Shown: positions 27,988 through 37,039, counted from the first letter of the stretch. The stretch: DNA of 64,000 bases from Methylocystis echinoides (GCF_040687965.1 NZ_CP156085.1:235384-299383), one strand, 5' to 3'. Numbers and translations: made by a program. Notes: generated by a model not told the origin, from the sequence alone.

Positions 27988-28347
27988 ATGTCTCACCCCG
28001 CGCAACGGGAGGACGGGCGCCGGCGCATTTCACGCGCGCTCGCCGCGTTTGTCTCGGGCCCGCTCGTGTTCATGCTGTATTTTGCCTTCGCCTATGGCGC
28101 CCATTCGTTGCTGTGCGCCCTGCCGGGCGATCCCGGCCGGATGATGACCTGGCTGCTTCTCATCGGCGCGGGAGTTTCGCTTGCCGTGCTGGCCGCCATG
28201 GCGATCGCCATCGCCCCGGGCCGGGCGCAGGACGAGCGCCGCTTTGAAAGCCGCGCGGCCTGCTCGCTCATTCTCCTTTCCGCGGTCGCTGTCGTCTGGA
28301 CCGGCGCGGCGGCGGTCTTCATCACGCGCTGCGATCTACTTCGATGA
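27988..28347 (+). CDS. Small membrane protein in the oxidase operon
   Basis: It starts 6 bp after the oxidase I-III stop, with GGAG upstream. Its 119 residues include three predicted helices (FVSGPLVFMLYFAFAYG, WLLLIGAGVSLAVLAAMAIAIA and SLILLSAVAVVWTGAAAVFI). No family is recognised with certainty. Its place suggests an accessory subunit of the caa3 oxidase, comparable to subunit IV, but this is inference. Confidence 0.65.
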   Translation: MSHPAQREDGRRRISRALAAFVSGPLVFMLYFAFAYGAHSLLCALPGDPGRMMTWLLLIGAGVSLAVLAAMAIAIAPGRAQDERRFESRAACSLILLSAVAVVWTGAAAVFITRCDLLR

Positions 28348-28397
28348 GCTGCGGCCATGCGAACACGAAACACGCCCGCCGGCCGACAGGAGGCCCC

Positions 28398-29206
28398 ATG
28401 CTAAGCTCTTTCAGCCGCGTCTTCGTCCTGGTCGCCATCGCTTCGCTTGTCGGCCGCTGCGCGCCGACGAGTTGAAGGTCTGCGGCGACCCGAACAATCT
28501 GCCTTTCTCGAACGACAGGCGCGAAGGCTTCGAGAACGCGCTTGCGGAACTTGTCGCAGGCGAACTCGGCAAGGACCTCCACTATACATGGTGGGCGCAG
28601 CGTCGCGGCTTCATTCGCAACACGCTGAAAGCGGGCCTTTGCGACGTGGTGATGGGCGTTCCGACCGATTACGATCCAGTAGCGACGACCGCGCCCTATT
28701 ACCGTTCCGCCTACGTCTTCGTCTCGCGGGTCGATCGTGGGCTCGACATATCGTCGCTCTCGGACGTCCGACTCGATACGCTCAAGATCGGCGTCCACCT
28801 TGTCGGCGACGACGGCATGAATACGCCGCCCGCCCATGCGCTCAGCGCTCGCGGCCTCGTCTCGAATGTCATCGGCTACACGATCTACGGCGATTACGCG
28901 CAAGCCTCTCCTGCGCTCCGCCTGGTCGAAGCCGTCGAAAAGGGAGAAATCGACATCGCCGCCGTTTGGGGACCCCTCGCCGGCTATGTCGCCAAACGCG
29001 CGTCGGTGCCGCTTCGTATTGAGTTCATAGACGGAACGCACGCGTTTGCGCCTCTGCAATTCGCCTTCGACATCTCGATGGGTGTGCGCAAAGGCGACGA
29101 CGCGCTGAAGCGCCGCCTCGACGACATCATCTTCCGCAGAAGCGCTGACATTCGGGCGCTGCTCGAGCGCTATGGCGTTCCCGTCGTGAGAAAGGACCAA
29201 CCCTAA
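28398..29206 (+). pseudogene. XoxJ/MxaJ-like periplasmic binding protein with a frameshift between signal peptide and mature chain
   Basis: AGGAGG precedes ATG 28398, which encodes a signal peptide (MLSSFSRVFVLVAIASLVG) that runs into a stop at about 28475. The mature domain is intact in another frame from ADELKVCGDPNNLPFSNDRREG to GVPVVRKDQP, so one base has been lost or two gained around 28440-28470. Known: this protein type (PQQ dehydrogenase-associated, solute-binding-protein fold) lies beside lanthanide alcohol dehydrogenases and may help assemble them. A sequencing error would restore the gene. Otherwise export is abolished. Confidence 0.8.
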
Positions 29207-29360
29207 AGGCCGCTATCGGCGTACCCGCGTTACGCAGCTCGCTGCTTTCATTCCTAGGAGCGCCGCCCGTCAATCTCCGCCGCGGGGCGCTCGCACGCCA
29301 GCGTCCGTTTCCTCTGTTATTCAAATTGGGATGCCCGCATTGCACGAGGGCGCCGAACCA

Positions 29361-30398
29361 TTAAGGCGCGAGAAAGACGAGGCCAACCGAACACACGTAA
29401 AGCAAGAGCACGAGGGCACTCTCGAATCCAATCCGGGCAATTCCGGCTTTCTCCCGGCGCAACATGCCGAGCAGCAGGACGCCCGTCATCAGAATCGCAA
29501 TCAGAGCGGTGGCTTGGTCGCTCGGCGTAAAGAAGTGGTAGATCGACCCGCTCTGGAACAGATCAGCTGCACTGAGAAACAACACCTCGAAAGCGTTTCC
29601 GCCGATAACGTCTCCAACAGCGAGATTGACCGCGCCGATCCGCACGGCCGCGATAGCAGTGACCAGTTCAGGCAGTGAATTGGCGACGGCCGCTAACACG
29701 GTTCCGACTATGGATTCGGAGAAACCAGTGTTGGCGACAATCCATATGGCCGCTTCCCCAATCGCATAGCCGCATGCTGCCGTCACAAGGGCGTAAGCAG
29801 CAAATCGCACCCAAAGCGACTGAGTAGAGATCGAACCCGGGCCTCGCTCGTCCTTCGATAACGAGGGGCGCGTCTCCTCGGTCTTGACCGGATGCCACAT
29901 CGGCTGACGCTGAATCCGGCTTAGCAGCCGCAGGCCGAAGCCGTAGCTCAGTACGATGAGCAGCGAGGCGGGATGTACACCCCACACGGTCACTGCCGGA
30001 TAAACCGATGCGATCAACGGAATGGTCAGCATCGTCACGAGGAGGACGCCCTGGGCAAGACCGGTAACGCTTGCGGCGGCGTGCTCGAGGTTTGCCCGGC
30101 GGTACGCCAGATCAGCGACGGCGAGAAACATGGTCTGCACTGTGAGCCCGCCGAGCGCATTGCCGATTGCAATGCTTGGCGCCCCCTGCGCCGCTGTCGT
30201 TATCGAGGTCATTTCGCCCGGCAGCGAGGTGCTGGCGCCAACAAAGAGCGCACCAGCGATAATTTCACCCATACCTGTTCGATCGGCGAGCGCGTCAGCA
30301 ATTCGCGCGAGCTTTGTCCCTGCAAAAGCGATGACCACGGCCGCCACTAAGAAAATTGCAGCCACGCTCCAGAGCCCATGGCCTACAATATGGAACAT
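29361..30398 (-). CDS. CaCA-family cation antiporter (Na+/Ca2+ or H+/Ca2+ exchanger-like)
   Basis: GAGAGGA precedes the ATG. 345 residues with about ten helices in two halves. The alpha-repeat motifs are GASTSLPGEMTSITTAA in the first half and VANSLPELVTAIAAVRIGA followed by GDVIGGNAFEVLFL in the second. The first repeat has Gly-Glu instead of the usual Pro-Glu, so ion coordination may be unusual. A second family member is at 33054-34055 on the other strand. The ion transported is not evident. Confidence 0.85.
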   Translation of the reverse strand: MFHIVGHGLWSVAAIFLVAAVVIAFAGTKLARIADALADRTGMGEIIAGALFVGASTSLPGEMTSITTAAQGAPSIAIGNALGGLTVQTMFLAVADLAYRRANLEHAAASVTGLAQGVLLVTMLTIPLIASVYPAVTVWGVHPASLLIVLSYGFGLRLLSRIQRQPMWHPVKTEETRPSLSKDERGPGSISTQSLWVRFAAYALVTAACGYAIGEAAIWIVANTGFSESIVGTVLAAVANSLPELVTAIAAVRIGAVNLAVGDVIGGNAFEVLFLSAADLFQSGSIYHFFTPSDQATALIAILMTGVLLLGMLRREKAGIARIGFESALVLLLYVCSVGLVFLAP

Positions 30399-30911
30399 CC
30401 ATCCTCTCAGCCTTTGTGTCGCCTAGGGACCGATTGCTTCGGTGAAAAAAAAGAGCCCCTTAAGGCGAGCGCCTCGATGACGTCGTCGATCACATGAGCC
30501 CTACCGTCGCGTGGGACCGCGTTGTCCGGTACTGCCTGCTCCGCTACCCACGCCCCAATCAAGACCCGATTCATGCTTGCGCCCCGTGGTTCCAAGACGA
30601 GGAGGCGCGCTCGTACGGCGGGCGTCTTTTCCAGTCGTTCCAAGGTGCGGCGGCGTCTTTGTCGCGTGCCGTGACACGAGCTCGTCTGCAACCACGCGCC
30701 TCAATCCAGGCGCAAATTCATGGTTGACCACCCCGGCCGGCCGGAACGGCCGCCGGGGCAGATCCACCCCCGTAACCCCCGCTCGCCAAGATGACTCCAA
30801 TGGCGAGGACGACTCTTTTCAGAAGCCTGAAAACTTCGATCATGGGTTCTCCAATCGACGCTTCTGGCCCGGGCGACGAGGGGCGGTCGGGTCGCGGAGC
30901 GTGTTGAGATT
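30399..30911. other. Intergenic region, no confident gene
   Basis: About 500 bp between the antiporter and the IS256 element. A 41-codon minus-strand ORF (30718-30843, ATG with GGAGA upstream) encodes MIEVFRLLKRVVLAIGVILA plus a Gly/Pro-rich tail, and could be a tiny exported peptide. Other frames look random. The antiporter promoter should lie near 30420-30480. Confidence 0.35.
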
Positions 30912-32263
30912 CTGACGCGTCTCCGAGCTGCATGATGCTATCGGATCATGCGGCGAGGTCAATGATTTGATCGGCGGGCTTTTCGGCGAGGCTTTGCCAG
31001 CCGTCGACTTTTCGCATGGTGATCTGGCCGGACGCCATCAGCGCCCAGAACAACATCGCGGCGGTTTCGGCGCAGGGCAGCACAGTTTGCGTCTTGATCC
31101 TGCGTTTGAACTCTTCATGCAGGCGTTCGATTGCATTCGAGGTGCGGATGGATTTCCATTGGCTTGGCGGAAAGCGCGTGAAGGTGAACAGCTTGTCGCC
31201 AGCCTCCTCCAAGCTGTCGGCGACGGCGCGGCATTTGAGGCGCCATTTGCGGACGAACGCCTTTCGTTTCGCTTCGACCTCCTGTTTCGACGCGGCATAA
31301 ATCATGTCTTTGTAGTCGTTGGATATTTCTTCGTGCAGCCGTTCTGGCGCATGGGCGAGAAGATTGCGGTGCTTGTGCACGGTGCAACGCTGGATCGGGA
31401 CATCGGACCACAAGGCCGCGAGCGCCTTCTCCAGGCCGGGCGCGCCATCGACGATGACGAGTTCCGGCGTCTTCAACCCGCGTTTGACGAGATCGTCGAG
31501 CAACGCTCGCCAGGCAGCCTCGCTCTCGCCGCCCATGTTCTTGATCGCCAGCAGAACTTTTTGACCGTCCGCCCGCACGCCCAACGCGACAAGGAGGGAA
31601 ATTGACGTGGCCTTCTTGTCGAGCCAGACCCGCACGATCGTGCCGTCGAGAATGAGCCGAATGATTGGTTCCTCCGTTAGCGAGCGAGCGTTCCACGCGT
31701 CCCAGTCGCCTTTCACCTTCCGCCAGGTCCGGCTGACCACATCCTTGCCGACTTCCCCAGCGAAAACCGCCCTGAGGGCACGGCGCACGCGGCGCGTATT
31801 GGTTCCGGCAAGATAAGCGCCAGCGATCAAGGCGTCGGCGGCCTTGGTGCGGCGCTGGTAGGCCGGCAAGGATTGGCTTTTCCATTCGCGCGTTTTGCCA
31901 TCATCACCCATGACGCGCGCCCGCGATCTCGGTCTTGCCGAACGTGCCCGTCAGCGCGCGTTTGCGATGGCCATGTCGGCAGCCGACGAGCGGAGCCGCA
32001 GCGTTCCCGTCCGCAGGCGCTTTCCGCCGCCCGTAACGCGGGCGCGACAGGGCGACGTCCAGCTCTTCTTCCAGCATCGTCTCGATGAAACCGCGCACGC
32101 GTGCGCGAACGCCGTCCTCAATCGGATCAAACCAGTTGTCGAAAAGCATAATGTCGGCGGCGATAGCCGTCGCCTTCGTGGTATCCTGCGTCATGGCGTG
32201 GTCTCCAGTCCAGCGCTCCAACGCTGGAATCATTTGGGTTCAGCAACCCGGAGACTACGCCAA
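30912..32263. mobile_element. IS256-family element (copy A)
   Basis: A minus-strand transposase occupies almost all of it. Imperfect terminal repeats are seen as TGACGCGTCTCCGAGCTGC (30913-30931) and the complement of GCAACCCGGAGACTACGCCA (32243-32262). Exact ends and target duplication could not be fixed. Its right end abuts a LysM-protein fragment. Confidence 0.7.
30946..32233 (-). pseudogene. IS256-family (mutator) transposase, frameshifted
   Basis: The N-terminal third is in one frame (FDNWFDPIEDGVRARVRGFIE and LTGTFGKTEIAG). The rest, from VMGDDGKTREWKSQSLPAYQRR onward, is in another, with the shift near 31905. The catalytic DDE region is readable: ILDGTIVRVWLDKKATSI (first Asp), VIVDGAPGLEKAL (second Asp) and RTSNAIERLHEEFKRR (Glu). 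Without frameshifting it would not give a complete enzyme. Confidence 0.85.
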
Positions 32264-32649
32264 CCCAATTCCAACCACTCCAGCGACGGGACCAAGTTGA
32301 GGTCAGGCAAGGAGAGACCTTGAGCGATCTCGCCAAACGTTGCGGCGTCGCAGAAGCCAGAATTCTTGACCTCAACGCGAATATCGAAGGAACGAAAGAC
32401 CTACTCGCTGGAATGACCCTGAGCCTGGAGGCGCCGTCGGGAGAGGACGCCGCCGCCAGGGCCCGCCAAGCTAAGGACTCATTCCTCTCCCGTTTGAGGT
32501 CGTACGCCAAGGAGACCGAGCGAACAATCGGCCGAGCGGCCGAGACGGCCAGACAATCGATTGAGGAATTTGTTCAAAAGAATCCGGACCTGCATCAACG
32601 CATTCTCAGACTGGGCCAGACTCTGATATTCCGGGCATGGAAAAGGTAG
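32263..32649 (+). pseudogene. LysM-domain protein, 5' end lost at the IS256 insertion
   Basis: The LysM motif starts upstream of any good start codon: in-frame VEVRQGETLSDLAKRCGV, then ARILDLNANIEG and KDLLAGMTLSLEAP. The TTG at 32320 with GGAGAG before it lies inside the motif, so it is probably not the true start. The frame stays open leftward into the IS256 end. The remaining C-terminus is a charged helix (TERTIGRAAETARQSIEEFV). LysM domains bind peptidoglycan. The intact gene was probably secreted. Confidence 0.6.
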
Positions 32650-32945
32650 AAGCGCAGGTCTCTCTGTCGGTGAGGAAGGGAGCTCCAGGCGCGCCAGTGA
32701 CATTGTCGGCGATTGGTCTACCTTCAAATCAGCGCGTCGAGATTGCCGGCGGCGCGCCTGCGAGCGACTATCAGATCATCGAGACTGCTCGGACCAGCGA
32801 GGAAGGAACCTTGCAGGCGACAATCCAGCTACCACCCTGGGCCGACCAACAGCGCGACTTCATATTTGTAATCGCAATTCCTGAGATGAACATCGCCGTG
32901 CGCTCCGCGACATTCAAGGTCATGGAGCAGAGGGTGGGCCGATGA
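32637..32945 (+). CDS. Hypothetical beta-rich protein
   Basis: Its ATG overlaps the end of the LysM frame by 13 bp. The 102 residues alternate short strands (AQVSLSVRKGAPGAPVTLSA, QRVEIAGG, TLQATIQLPP, RDFIFVIAIPEM), suggesting an Ig-like or beta-sandwich domain. No signal peptide is visible. It was probably translated together with the LysM gene. Function unknown. Confidence 0.5.
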   Translation: MEKVEAQVSLSVRKGAPGAPVTLSAIGLPSNQRVEIAGGAPASDYQIIETARTSEEGTLQATIQLPPWADQQRDFIFVIAIPEMNIAVRSATFKVMEQRVGR

Positions 32946-33053
32946 CGCCTGACATGCGCACCGACCATGCTCTAAGTATTAGATTCCCGGACCCTGCCTA
33001 AGGGCTTGCCAAGAAGACGGTGCTCCGGCTTGTGGTGGATTAGGGAGACGGTT

Positions 33054-34055
33054 ATGCCGGATTGGGCCCTGATCTGGGGAAAGTTTTCTCTCGCCGTCGC
33101 CGTGATCGCGGTCGCCGGGTCGGCCCTGTCGCGCAACGGCGACGCAATCGCCCAACGCACTGGTCTCTCGGGCAGTTGGATCGGCCTCTTGCTCCTCGCA
33201 ACAGCAACGTCACTACCTGAACTCTTCACCGGAGTCAGCGCGGTCAGACTCGCCAACGCACCCGATATCGCCGTCGGCGACGTCTTCGGAAGCTGCATTT
33301 TCAATCTCGCCGTCATCGTCGTCCTCGACGCGTTGCATCGTGGCCATTCGGTTTTTGACAAGATGGACGAAAGCCACCTTCTCATGGCGGCGTTCGGAAT
33401 CATTCTGATCGGTTTCGGGGGCGCCGGGCTGCTGCTCGCCCCAGCGTCCTTGGCGCCAAGCTTCCTCCAAGTCAGCGTGTTTAGCCCGCTGCTTATCCTG
33501 CTATATCTCTTGGCTCTCCGGGCAATCTTCTATTTTGAGGCGGGACGACCCAAAGCCGAAGGGCGCAAGACCGGCCCAAGCCTTGGTAAGGCAATCGCCG
33601 GTTACACGACTGCTGCGGCGTTCGTGGTCGGCGCTGGCGCCTGGCTCCCTTTCATCGGTCAGGACCTTGCAAATGCTACGGGTTTGGGACAAACCTTCGT
33701 CGGCACTCTTATGATCGCCTTCGCGACCTCGGTTCCGGAGGTGGTCGTTTCAGCGTCTGCGCTGCGGATTGGCGCACTCGACATGGCGATCGCAAATTTG
33801 CTCGGCAGCAATCTCTTCAACATGCTTGTGCTCGCGATCGACGATATCGCCTACGTACATGGATCGTTGCTGGAGGTAGCCTCGAAGGCGCATGCGACCA
33901 CAGCATTTATGGCAATGATCATGTCAGGCATCGTGATTGTCGCCCTTCTCCACCGGCCCGGGAGGCGGTTCTTCGGAGCATTCAGTTGGGCGAGCCTTGC
34001 GCTGGCGGCGGTCTATTTCCTGGGGTCTTACGTCACATACCTCTACGGGCGGTGA
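33054..34055 (+). CDS. Second CaCA-family cation antiporter
   Basis: The ATG at 33054 is preceded by GGGAGACGG. 333 residues, about ten helices. Alpha-repeat motifs are TATSLPELFTGVSAVRLA with GDVFGSCIFNLAVI in the first half, and FATSVPEVVVSASALRIGA with ANLLGSNLFNMLVL in the second. Unlike the antiporter at 29361-30398 it keeps the Pro-Glu pair in both halves. The two genes face each other across the IS256 element and the LysM fragment. Confidence 0.87.
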   Translation: MPDWALIWGKFSLAVAVIAVAGSALSRNGDAIAQRTGLSGSWIGLLLLATATSLPELFTGVSAVRLANAPDIAVGDVFGSCIFNLAVIVVLDALHRGHSVFDKMDESHLLMAAFGIILIGFGGAGLLLAPASLAPSFLQVSVFSPLLILLYLLALRAIFYFEAGRPKAEGRKTGPSLGKAIAGYTTAAAFVVGAGAWLPFIGQDLANATGLGQTFVGTLMIAFATSVPEVVVSASALRIGALDMAIANLLGSNLFNMLVLAIDDIAYVHGSLLEVASKAHATTAFMAMIMSGIVIVALLHRPGRRFFGAFSWASLALAAVYFLGSYVTYLYGR

Positions 34056-34239
34056 CGCATTTCCACGAGGCCCGGCGACAGGCAAAACCGCAAGATGCGG
34101 AAAACCGACGTGGGCTTGCGAAGATGCTGCCGCGGTTGCTATTGAAGTGCAGATAGAACGATACTTCCCCCACCGCAATGACGATGCAGTGGCTCATTGG
34201 CCAGAACAATCGCCCTTCACCTGATGAAAGACGCGCGAA

Positions 34240-34264
34240 GGAACAATTCTCCGTCGTGCGCGTT
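34240..34264 (+). promoter_or_regulatory. EcfG-type (general stress) promoter motif
   Basis: GGAAC (34240-34244), a 16-bp spacer, then CGTT (34261-34264). This matches the alphaproteobacterial EcfG consensus GGAAC-N16/17-CGTT. It lies just before the proline-rich reading frame. Confidence 0.55.
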
Positions 34265-34323
34265 TTAAGGCCCGCATCGCGGCCGTCCCTGGATTCCGGG
34301 ACGTTGAGTGGAGGACGAAACGG

Positions 34324-34560
34324 ATAGGACGGAACGGCAAGAAACAGCGGACTCCATCGCCCGTTGCAGTTCCTCCAACGCCTCCTGCGCCGCCAGCCCC
34401 CACGCCTCCCAGCATAGCGCCGACAGTGCTACCGGGAGGCGGCCAAAATCAGCTGACGACGCCGCCCGAACTCATCCCGCCGCCGCCTTCGGCGCCTCCC
34501 GAACTCAAGCCCTCGTTGCCTCCGGGCCCGCTCGCTCCACGGCCAGAGAAGCCCCTATAG
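34324..34560 (+). pseudogene. Proline-rich reading frame, probable decayed small secreted protein
   Basis: In this frame the translation is strongly biased to Pro (PVAVPPTPPAPPAPTPPSIA, GGGQNQLTTPPELIPPPPSA, LPPGPLAPRPEKPL) up to a TAG at 34558-34560. No ATG, GTG or TTG was found at its start; GGAGG at 34310-34314 is followed by ATA at 34324, which could be a mutated ATG. The frame is open back to 34228. An EcfG-like promoter lies upstream. Real coding history is likely, current function doubtful. Confidence 0.4.
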
Positions 34561-34863
34561 GGTCACGGCGAGCCATCCTCGATGAAGGCGGCCTCACGCG
34601 CGCTCGTGTCGCAGCGATGCGGCTTGTGGGGGTGGGTTCCAGTTGTTCTCTTTCACGAGCTAAATCGCTAATTTTACTGTGTGATAAAGTCATCCGACGA
34701 AGGCTTCGTTGGCAACAAGGGCATCAAAGCAATCGCCTCGCCAAGGCGCGCGCCAACCTAATGGGGATGCGACGCGACGTGGCGTTCGGGTCTGATCGGC
34801 GGATCCTCGGGGTTGATAACCCTCGGGTAAGCGAGGCGCTTTGAGGATTGTGGTTTTGGCGCC

Positions 34864-35049
34864 TCAGGGGGGAACCAAACTCCGCTCGGAGACAAGGAAT
34901 CCGTGGGCTGCAACGCAGAGCGTTATGTGGTGGTCAAAGCCGCGCCACCCTCGTCCCTCGTAATGATCCAGCTCGAGTTCTTGATTTAGTTCCTGATAAT
35001 CGCGCTCGATCCGCCACCTCAATTTGGCGTGCTCGACGAGCTGCGTGTG
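34864..35049 (-). mobile_element. IS701-family transposase C-terminal remnant
   Basis: The minus strand encodes EHAKLRWRIERDYQELNQEL, then LDHYEGRGWRGFDHHITLCV and HGFLVSERSLVPP followed by a stop at 34864-34866. This matches the C-terminal end of IS701-type transposases. The frame is lost to the right of about 35049, so only some 60 codons remain. Confidence 0.7.
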
Positions 35050-35075
35050 TCACTATGCGTGGGGCCGCATCACAC

Positions 35076-36041
35076 TTAGTCCAGCCGACTCTGCTGTTGA
35101 TAAGGCGTCACATCGAAGCGTTGGTAGAGCGCCTCCAGTTGAGATCGCCGGATGAAGCCTGGCGGTTCGCTTCTTTGAAGCGGCGCAAGGGCGGTTCGCT
35201 TCACGCCCTTTTTCAAAATGGCCGTTTCCTTCTCTGGGGACCACTCGACCGCCTCCGGCGGAACCGGTATCCATTCTCCGCCGAGACCAAGGAAGCTGCC
35301 TGAGGACAAGAGCAGATAGGCGATGCGCCCGGCTTCAAGGTCCAGCATAATATACTCCACCTCCCCGATGGGTTGGCCATCGGCGCGCGCCACCTGGCGG
35401 CCACGAATCTCTCGGGCTGGCGAGGCATCCTTGTTCTTTGCGTCCCGCTCCATTTGGAGCGCCCCGATATTTCTCGGACGAACGAGTAGATAGCGGTTGG
35501 GGAGTATGTCCCGATCGGGATTCGGCGGCACCACGTAGCCGTAAGGTGTTGGGACGCCAAATGCCCGGTTTGTCCGCGCGATATCCTTGGGGTCCCCAAG
35601 ATCCTCACTCATTCGGGTCCCCCCTGTATGGGGGCTGTTTCGTAGGACCCTTTGATAGGTCTCGTCGACTCTGATCGACCGACCGTCTTGCCACCCGCGG
35701 AGTGCCAACGCACGGAACGGAATTGCTAAGTAGTCATTCTCCGACGAGACGATGACGTAGACGACATCGCCGGTCGCGACGTCGAGCATGATGGAGTCAA
35801 TCTGCCCCAAAAACCGGCGGTCGCTGCTGACAACGTCCTGATTGACCAGGCGCTCGGCTGGCAGAACCCTTATCCAGTCGATCTCCCCCGGCTTTGTCGC
35901 GTCATTTCCCGCGTCTGCCGTGGTCACGACGGATGAACTCCTGCTGTTCACTTTACGAGCGGCGCTTTTGGCCAATGCGTTGTCAGCTGAGAGAAGTGCC
36001 GCGATGAGGATGGCAAACCCAGCGGTAATTTGCTGCTTCAT
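35076..36041 (-). CDS. Exported protein with two PRC-barrel domains
   Basis: ATG 36041 has AAGG upstream and gives a signal peptide (MKQQITAGFAILIAALLSADNALA). Two PRC-barrel units are readable: VNQDVVSSDRRFLGQIDSIM to AIPFRALAL (about 70-120), and IRGRQVARADGQPIGEVEYIM to PVPPEAVEW (about 210-270). PRC barrels mediate protein-protein contacts or sense envelope conditions. The gene carries an EcfG-type promoter 72 bp upstream of the start, so induction in general stress is expected. Confidence 0.8.
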   Translation of the reverse strand: MKQQITAGFAILIAALLSADNALAKSAARKVNSRSSSVVTTADAGNDATKPGEIDWIRVLPAERLVNQDVVSSDRRFLGQIDSIMLDVATGDVVYVIVSSENDYLAIPFRALALRGWQDGRSIRVDETYQRVLRNSPHTGGTRMSEDLGDPKDIARTNRAFGVPTPYGYVVPPNPDRDILPNRYLLVRPRNIGALQMERDAKNKDASPAREIRGRQVARADGQPIGEVEYIMLDLEAGRIAYLLLSSGSFLGLGGEWIPVPPEAVEWSPEKETAILKKGVKRTALAPLQRSEPPGFIRRSQLEALYQRFDVTPYQQQSRLD

Positions 36042-36112
36042 AGCGGTCAACCTTGTTCGGAGGTCATCGGTTCGGTTTGCTTTTCAAGCCTGCTCGAAGG
36101 AGCTTACCCGCC

Positions 36113-36137
36113 AACTGAGGAGATAGCGTTTTGTTCC
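36113..36137 (-). promoter_or_regulatory. EcfG-type promoter motif of the PRC-barrel gene
   Basis: On the minus strand GGAAC (36137-36133) is followed by a 16-bp spacer and AGTT, a near match to GGAAC-N16/17-CGTT. It is 72 bp upstream of the start at 36041. Confidence 0.5.
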
Positions 36138-36486
36138 TCGAGAGCGGTAGCGACAGTCACTCTCACGCCCTACGCGTTTATCTGCAGGCGATGCGATGTA
36201 GGGGGCTTTGGCAAGCGCGCAGAGGCGAATTGTTACGGATCAGCACCGAGGTCAAACTGAGAGTGGGCAGTGACGTGGCGGTCTGCGTCAGCGACGCATT
36301 CGCTTCCCGAAATGCGCCCCCTTTAAATCCACACGACGTCCGATGCCCGCGGCGTTGAAGCGCGTTTTACGCCAGCAATATCGATTTTGCACCTTTTCGT
36401 TTGCTTGCAACGCCTAATATGGGTTCAGGGCCAGGCTACCCCAATCGGCTGCACGACTTCGGCCGTCCGATCCATCCGCAAGCAGA
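36138..36486. other. Intergenic region, nothing recognised
   Basis: About 350 bp between the PRC-barrel promoter and the ribosome-binding site of the next (decayed) gene. No convincing ORF or repeat was seen. Confidence 0.5.
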
Positions 36487-36498
36487 AAGGAGCGCCTC

Positions 36499-36899
36499 AT
36501 ACGTCGCCTTTACGTTCCATGTATCGCTCTGCTGAGCGTCTCAGGGTTTCTCACGGCGCCAGCTTTGGCGGACCGGAAGCTGACGAACTCGGAAAAATCA
36601 GCCTGCGCTCCGCGCTCAATGACATGGGTTGCCGCGGCGACAAAATGGAGTTTGACCACGGCAAATACGAGGTCGATGACGCCATTTGCCGCAACGGCAG
36701 ATATGACTTGACCTTCGATAAGAACTTTCGGCTGACTGGAAAAGAGTTCAAGGCCGCGCTCCGCCCCCGCGATCGTGGCGAGTACTATGGCAGCGGACAC
36801 AAGCGCAGCGGAGATTACGACCGGCCCGGGCGGGGCCGTGACTGGGACAATTACGACAGACGCGACACGCACCCGCGGGACTCTGAAATCAGGCGCTGA
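36499..36899 (+). pseudogene. Decayed small exported PepSY-like protein (start codon and frame lost)
   Basis: AAGGAG (36487-36492) stands 6 bp before ATA (36499), which opens a clear signal peptide (RRLYVPCIALLSVSGFLTAP, ALADRKLTNSEKSA). The continuation is in another frame: LRSALNDMGCRGDKMEFDHG, YEVDDAICRNGRYDLTFDKN, FRLTGKEFKAALR, then an Arg/Asp/Tyr-rich tail. One missing C near 36604 would join them. The body resembles small PepSY-like periplasmic proteins. An ATG to ATA change plus a frameshift indicates a dead gene. Confidence 0.6.
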
Positions 36900-36942
36900 A
36901 GCCGAGGAGCATATCCCAAGGCGCGCACTTAACGCGTCCTTT

Positions 36943-36974
36943 CTCCGTAGGGGAGTGACTGCTCCCCTACGGAG
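36943..36974. repeat. Perfect 13-bp inverted repeat (hairpin)
   Basis: CTCCGTAGGGGAG (36943-36955) and CTCCCCTACGGAG (36962-36974) are separated by 6 nt. No U-run follows, so it is not a typical intrinsic terminator. It lies between the decayed PepSY-like gene and the YetF gene and could be an operator, an RNA hairpin or a repetitive element. Confidence 0.7.
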
Positions 36975-37039
36975 CTGGCTCTCGGAGTTGAAGGTGGAAA
37001 AGCTACGACAGTCGCGCGGGTAGGTTAGGAGGGAAAGAC

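Noticed and set aside
34308..34844. 178-codon plus-strand ORF
   Set aside because: Its Ser/Ala/Arg-rich translation looks random, whereas another frame of the same DNA is strongly proline-rich and ends at 34560.
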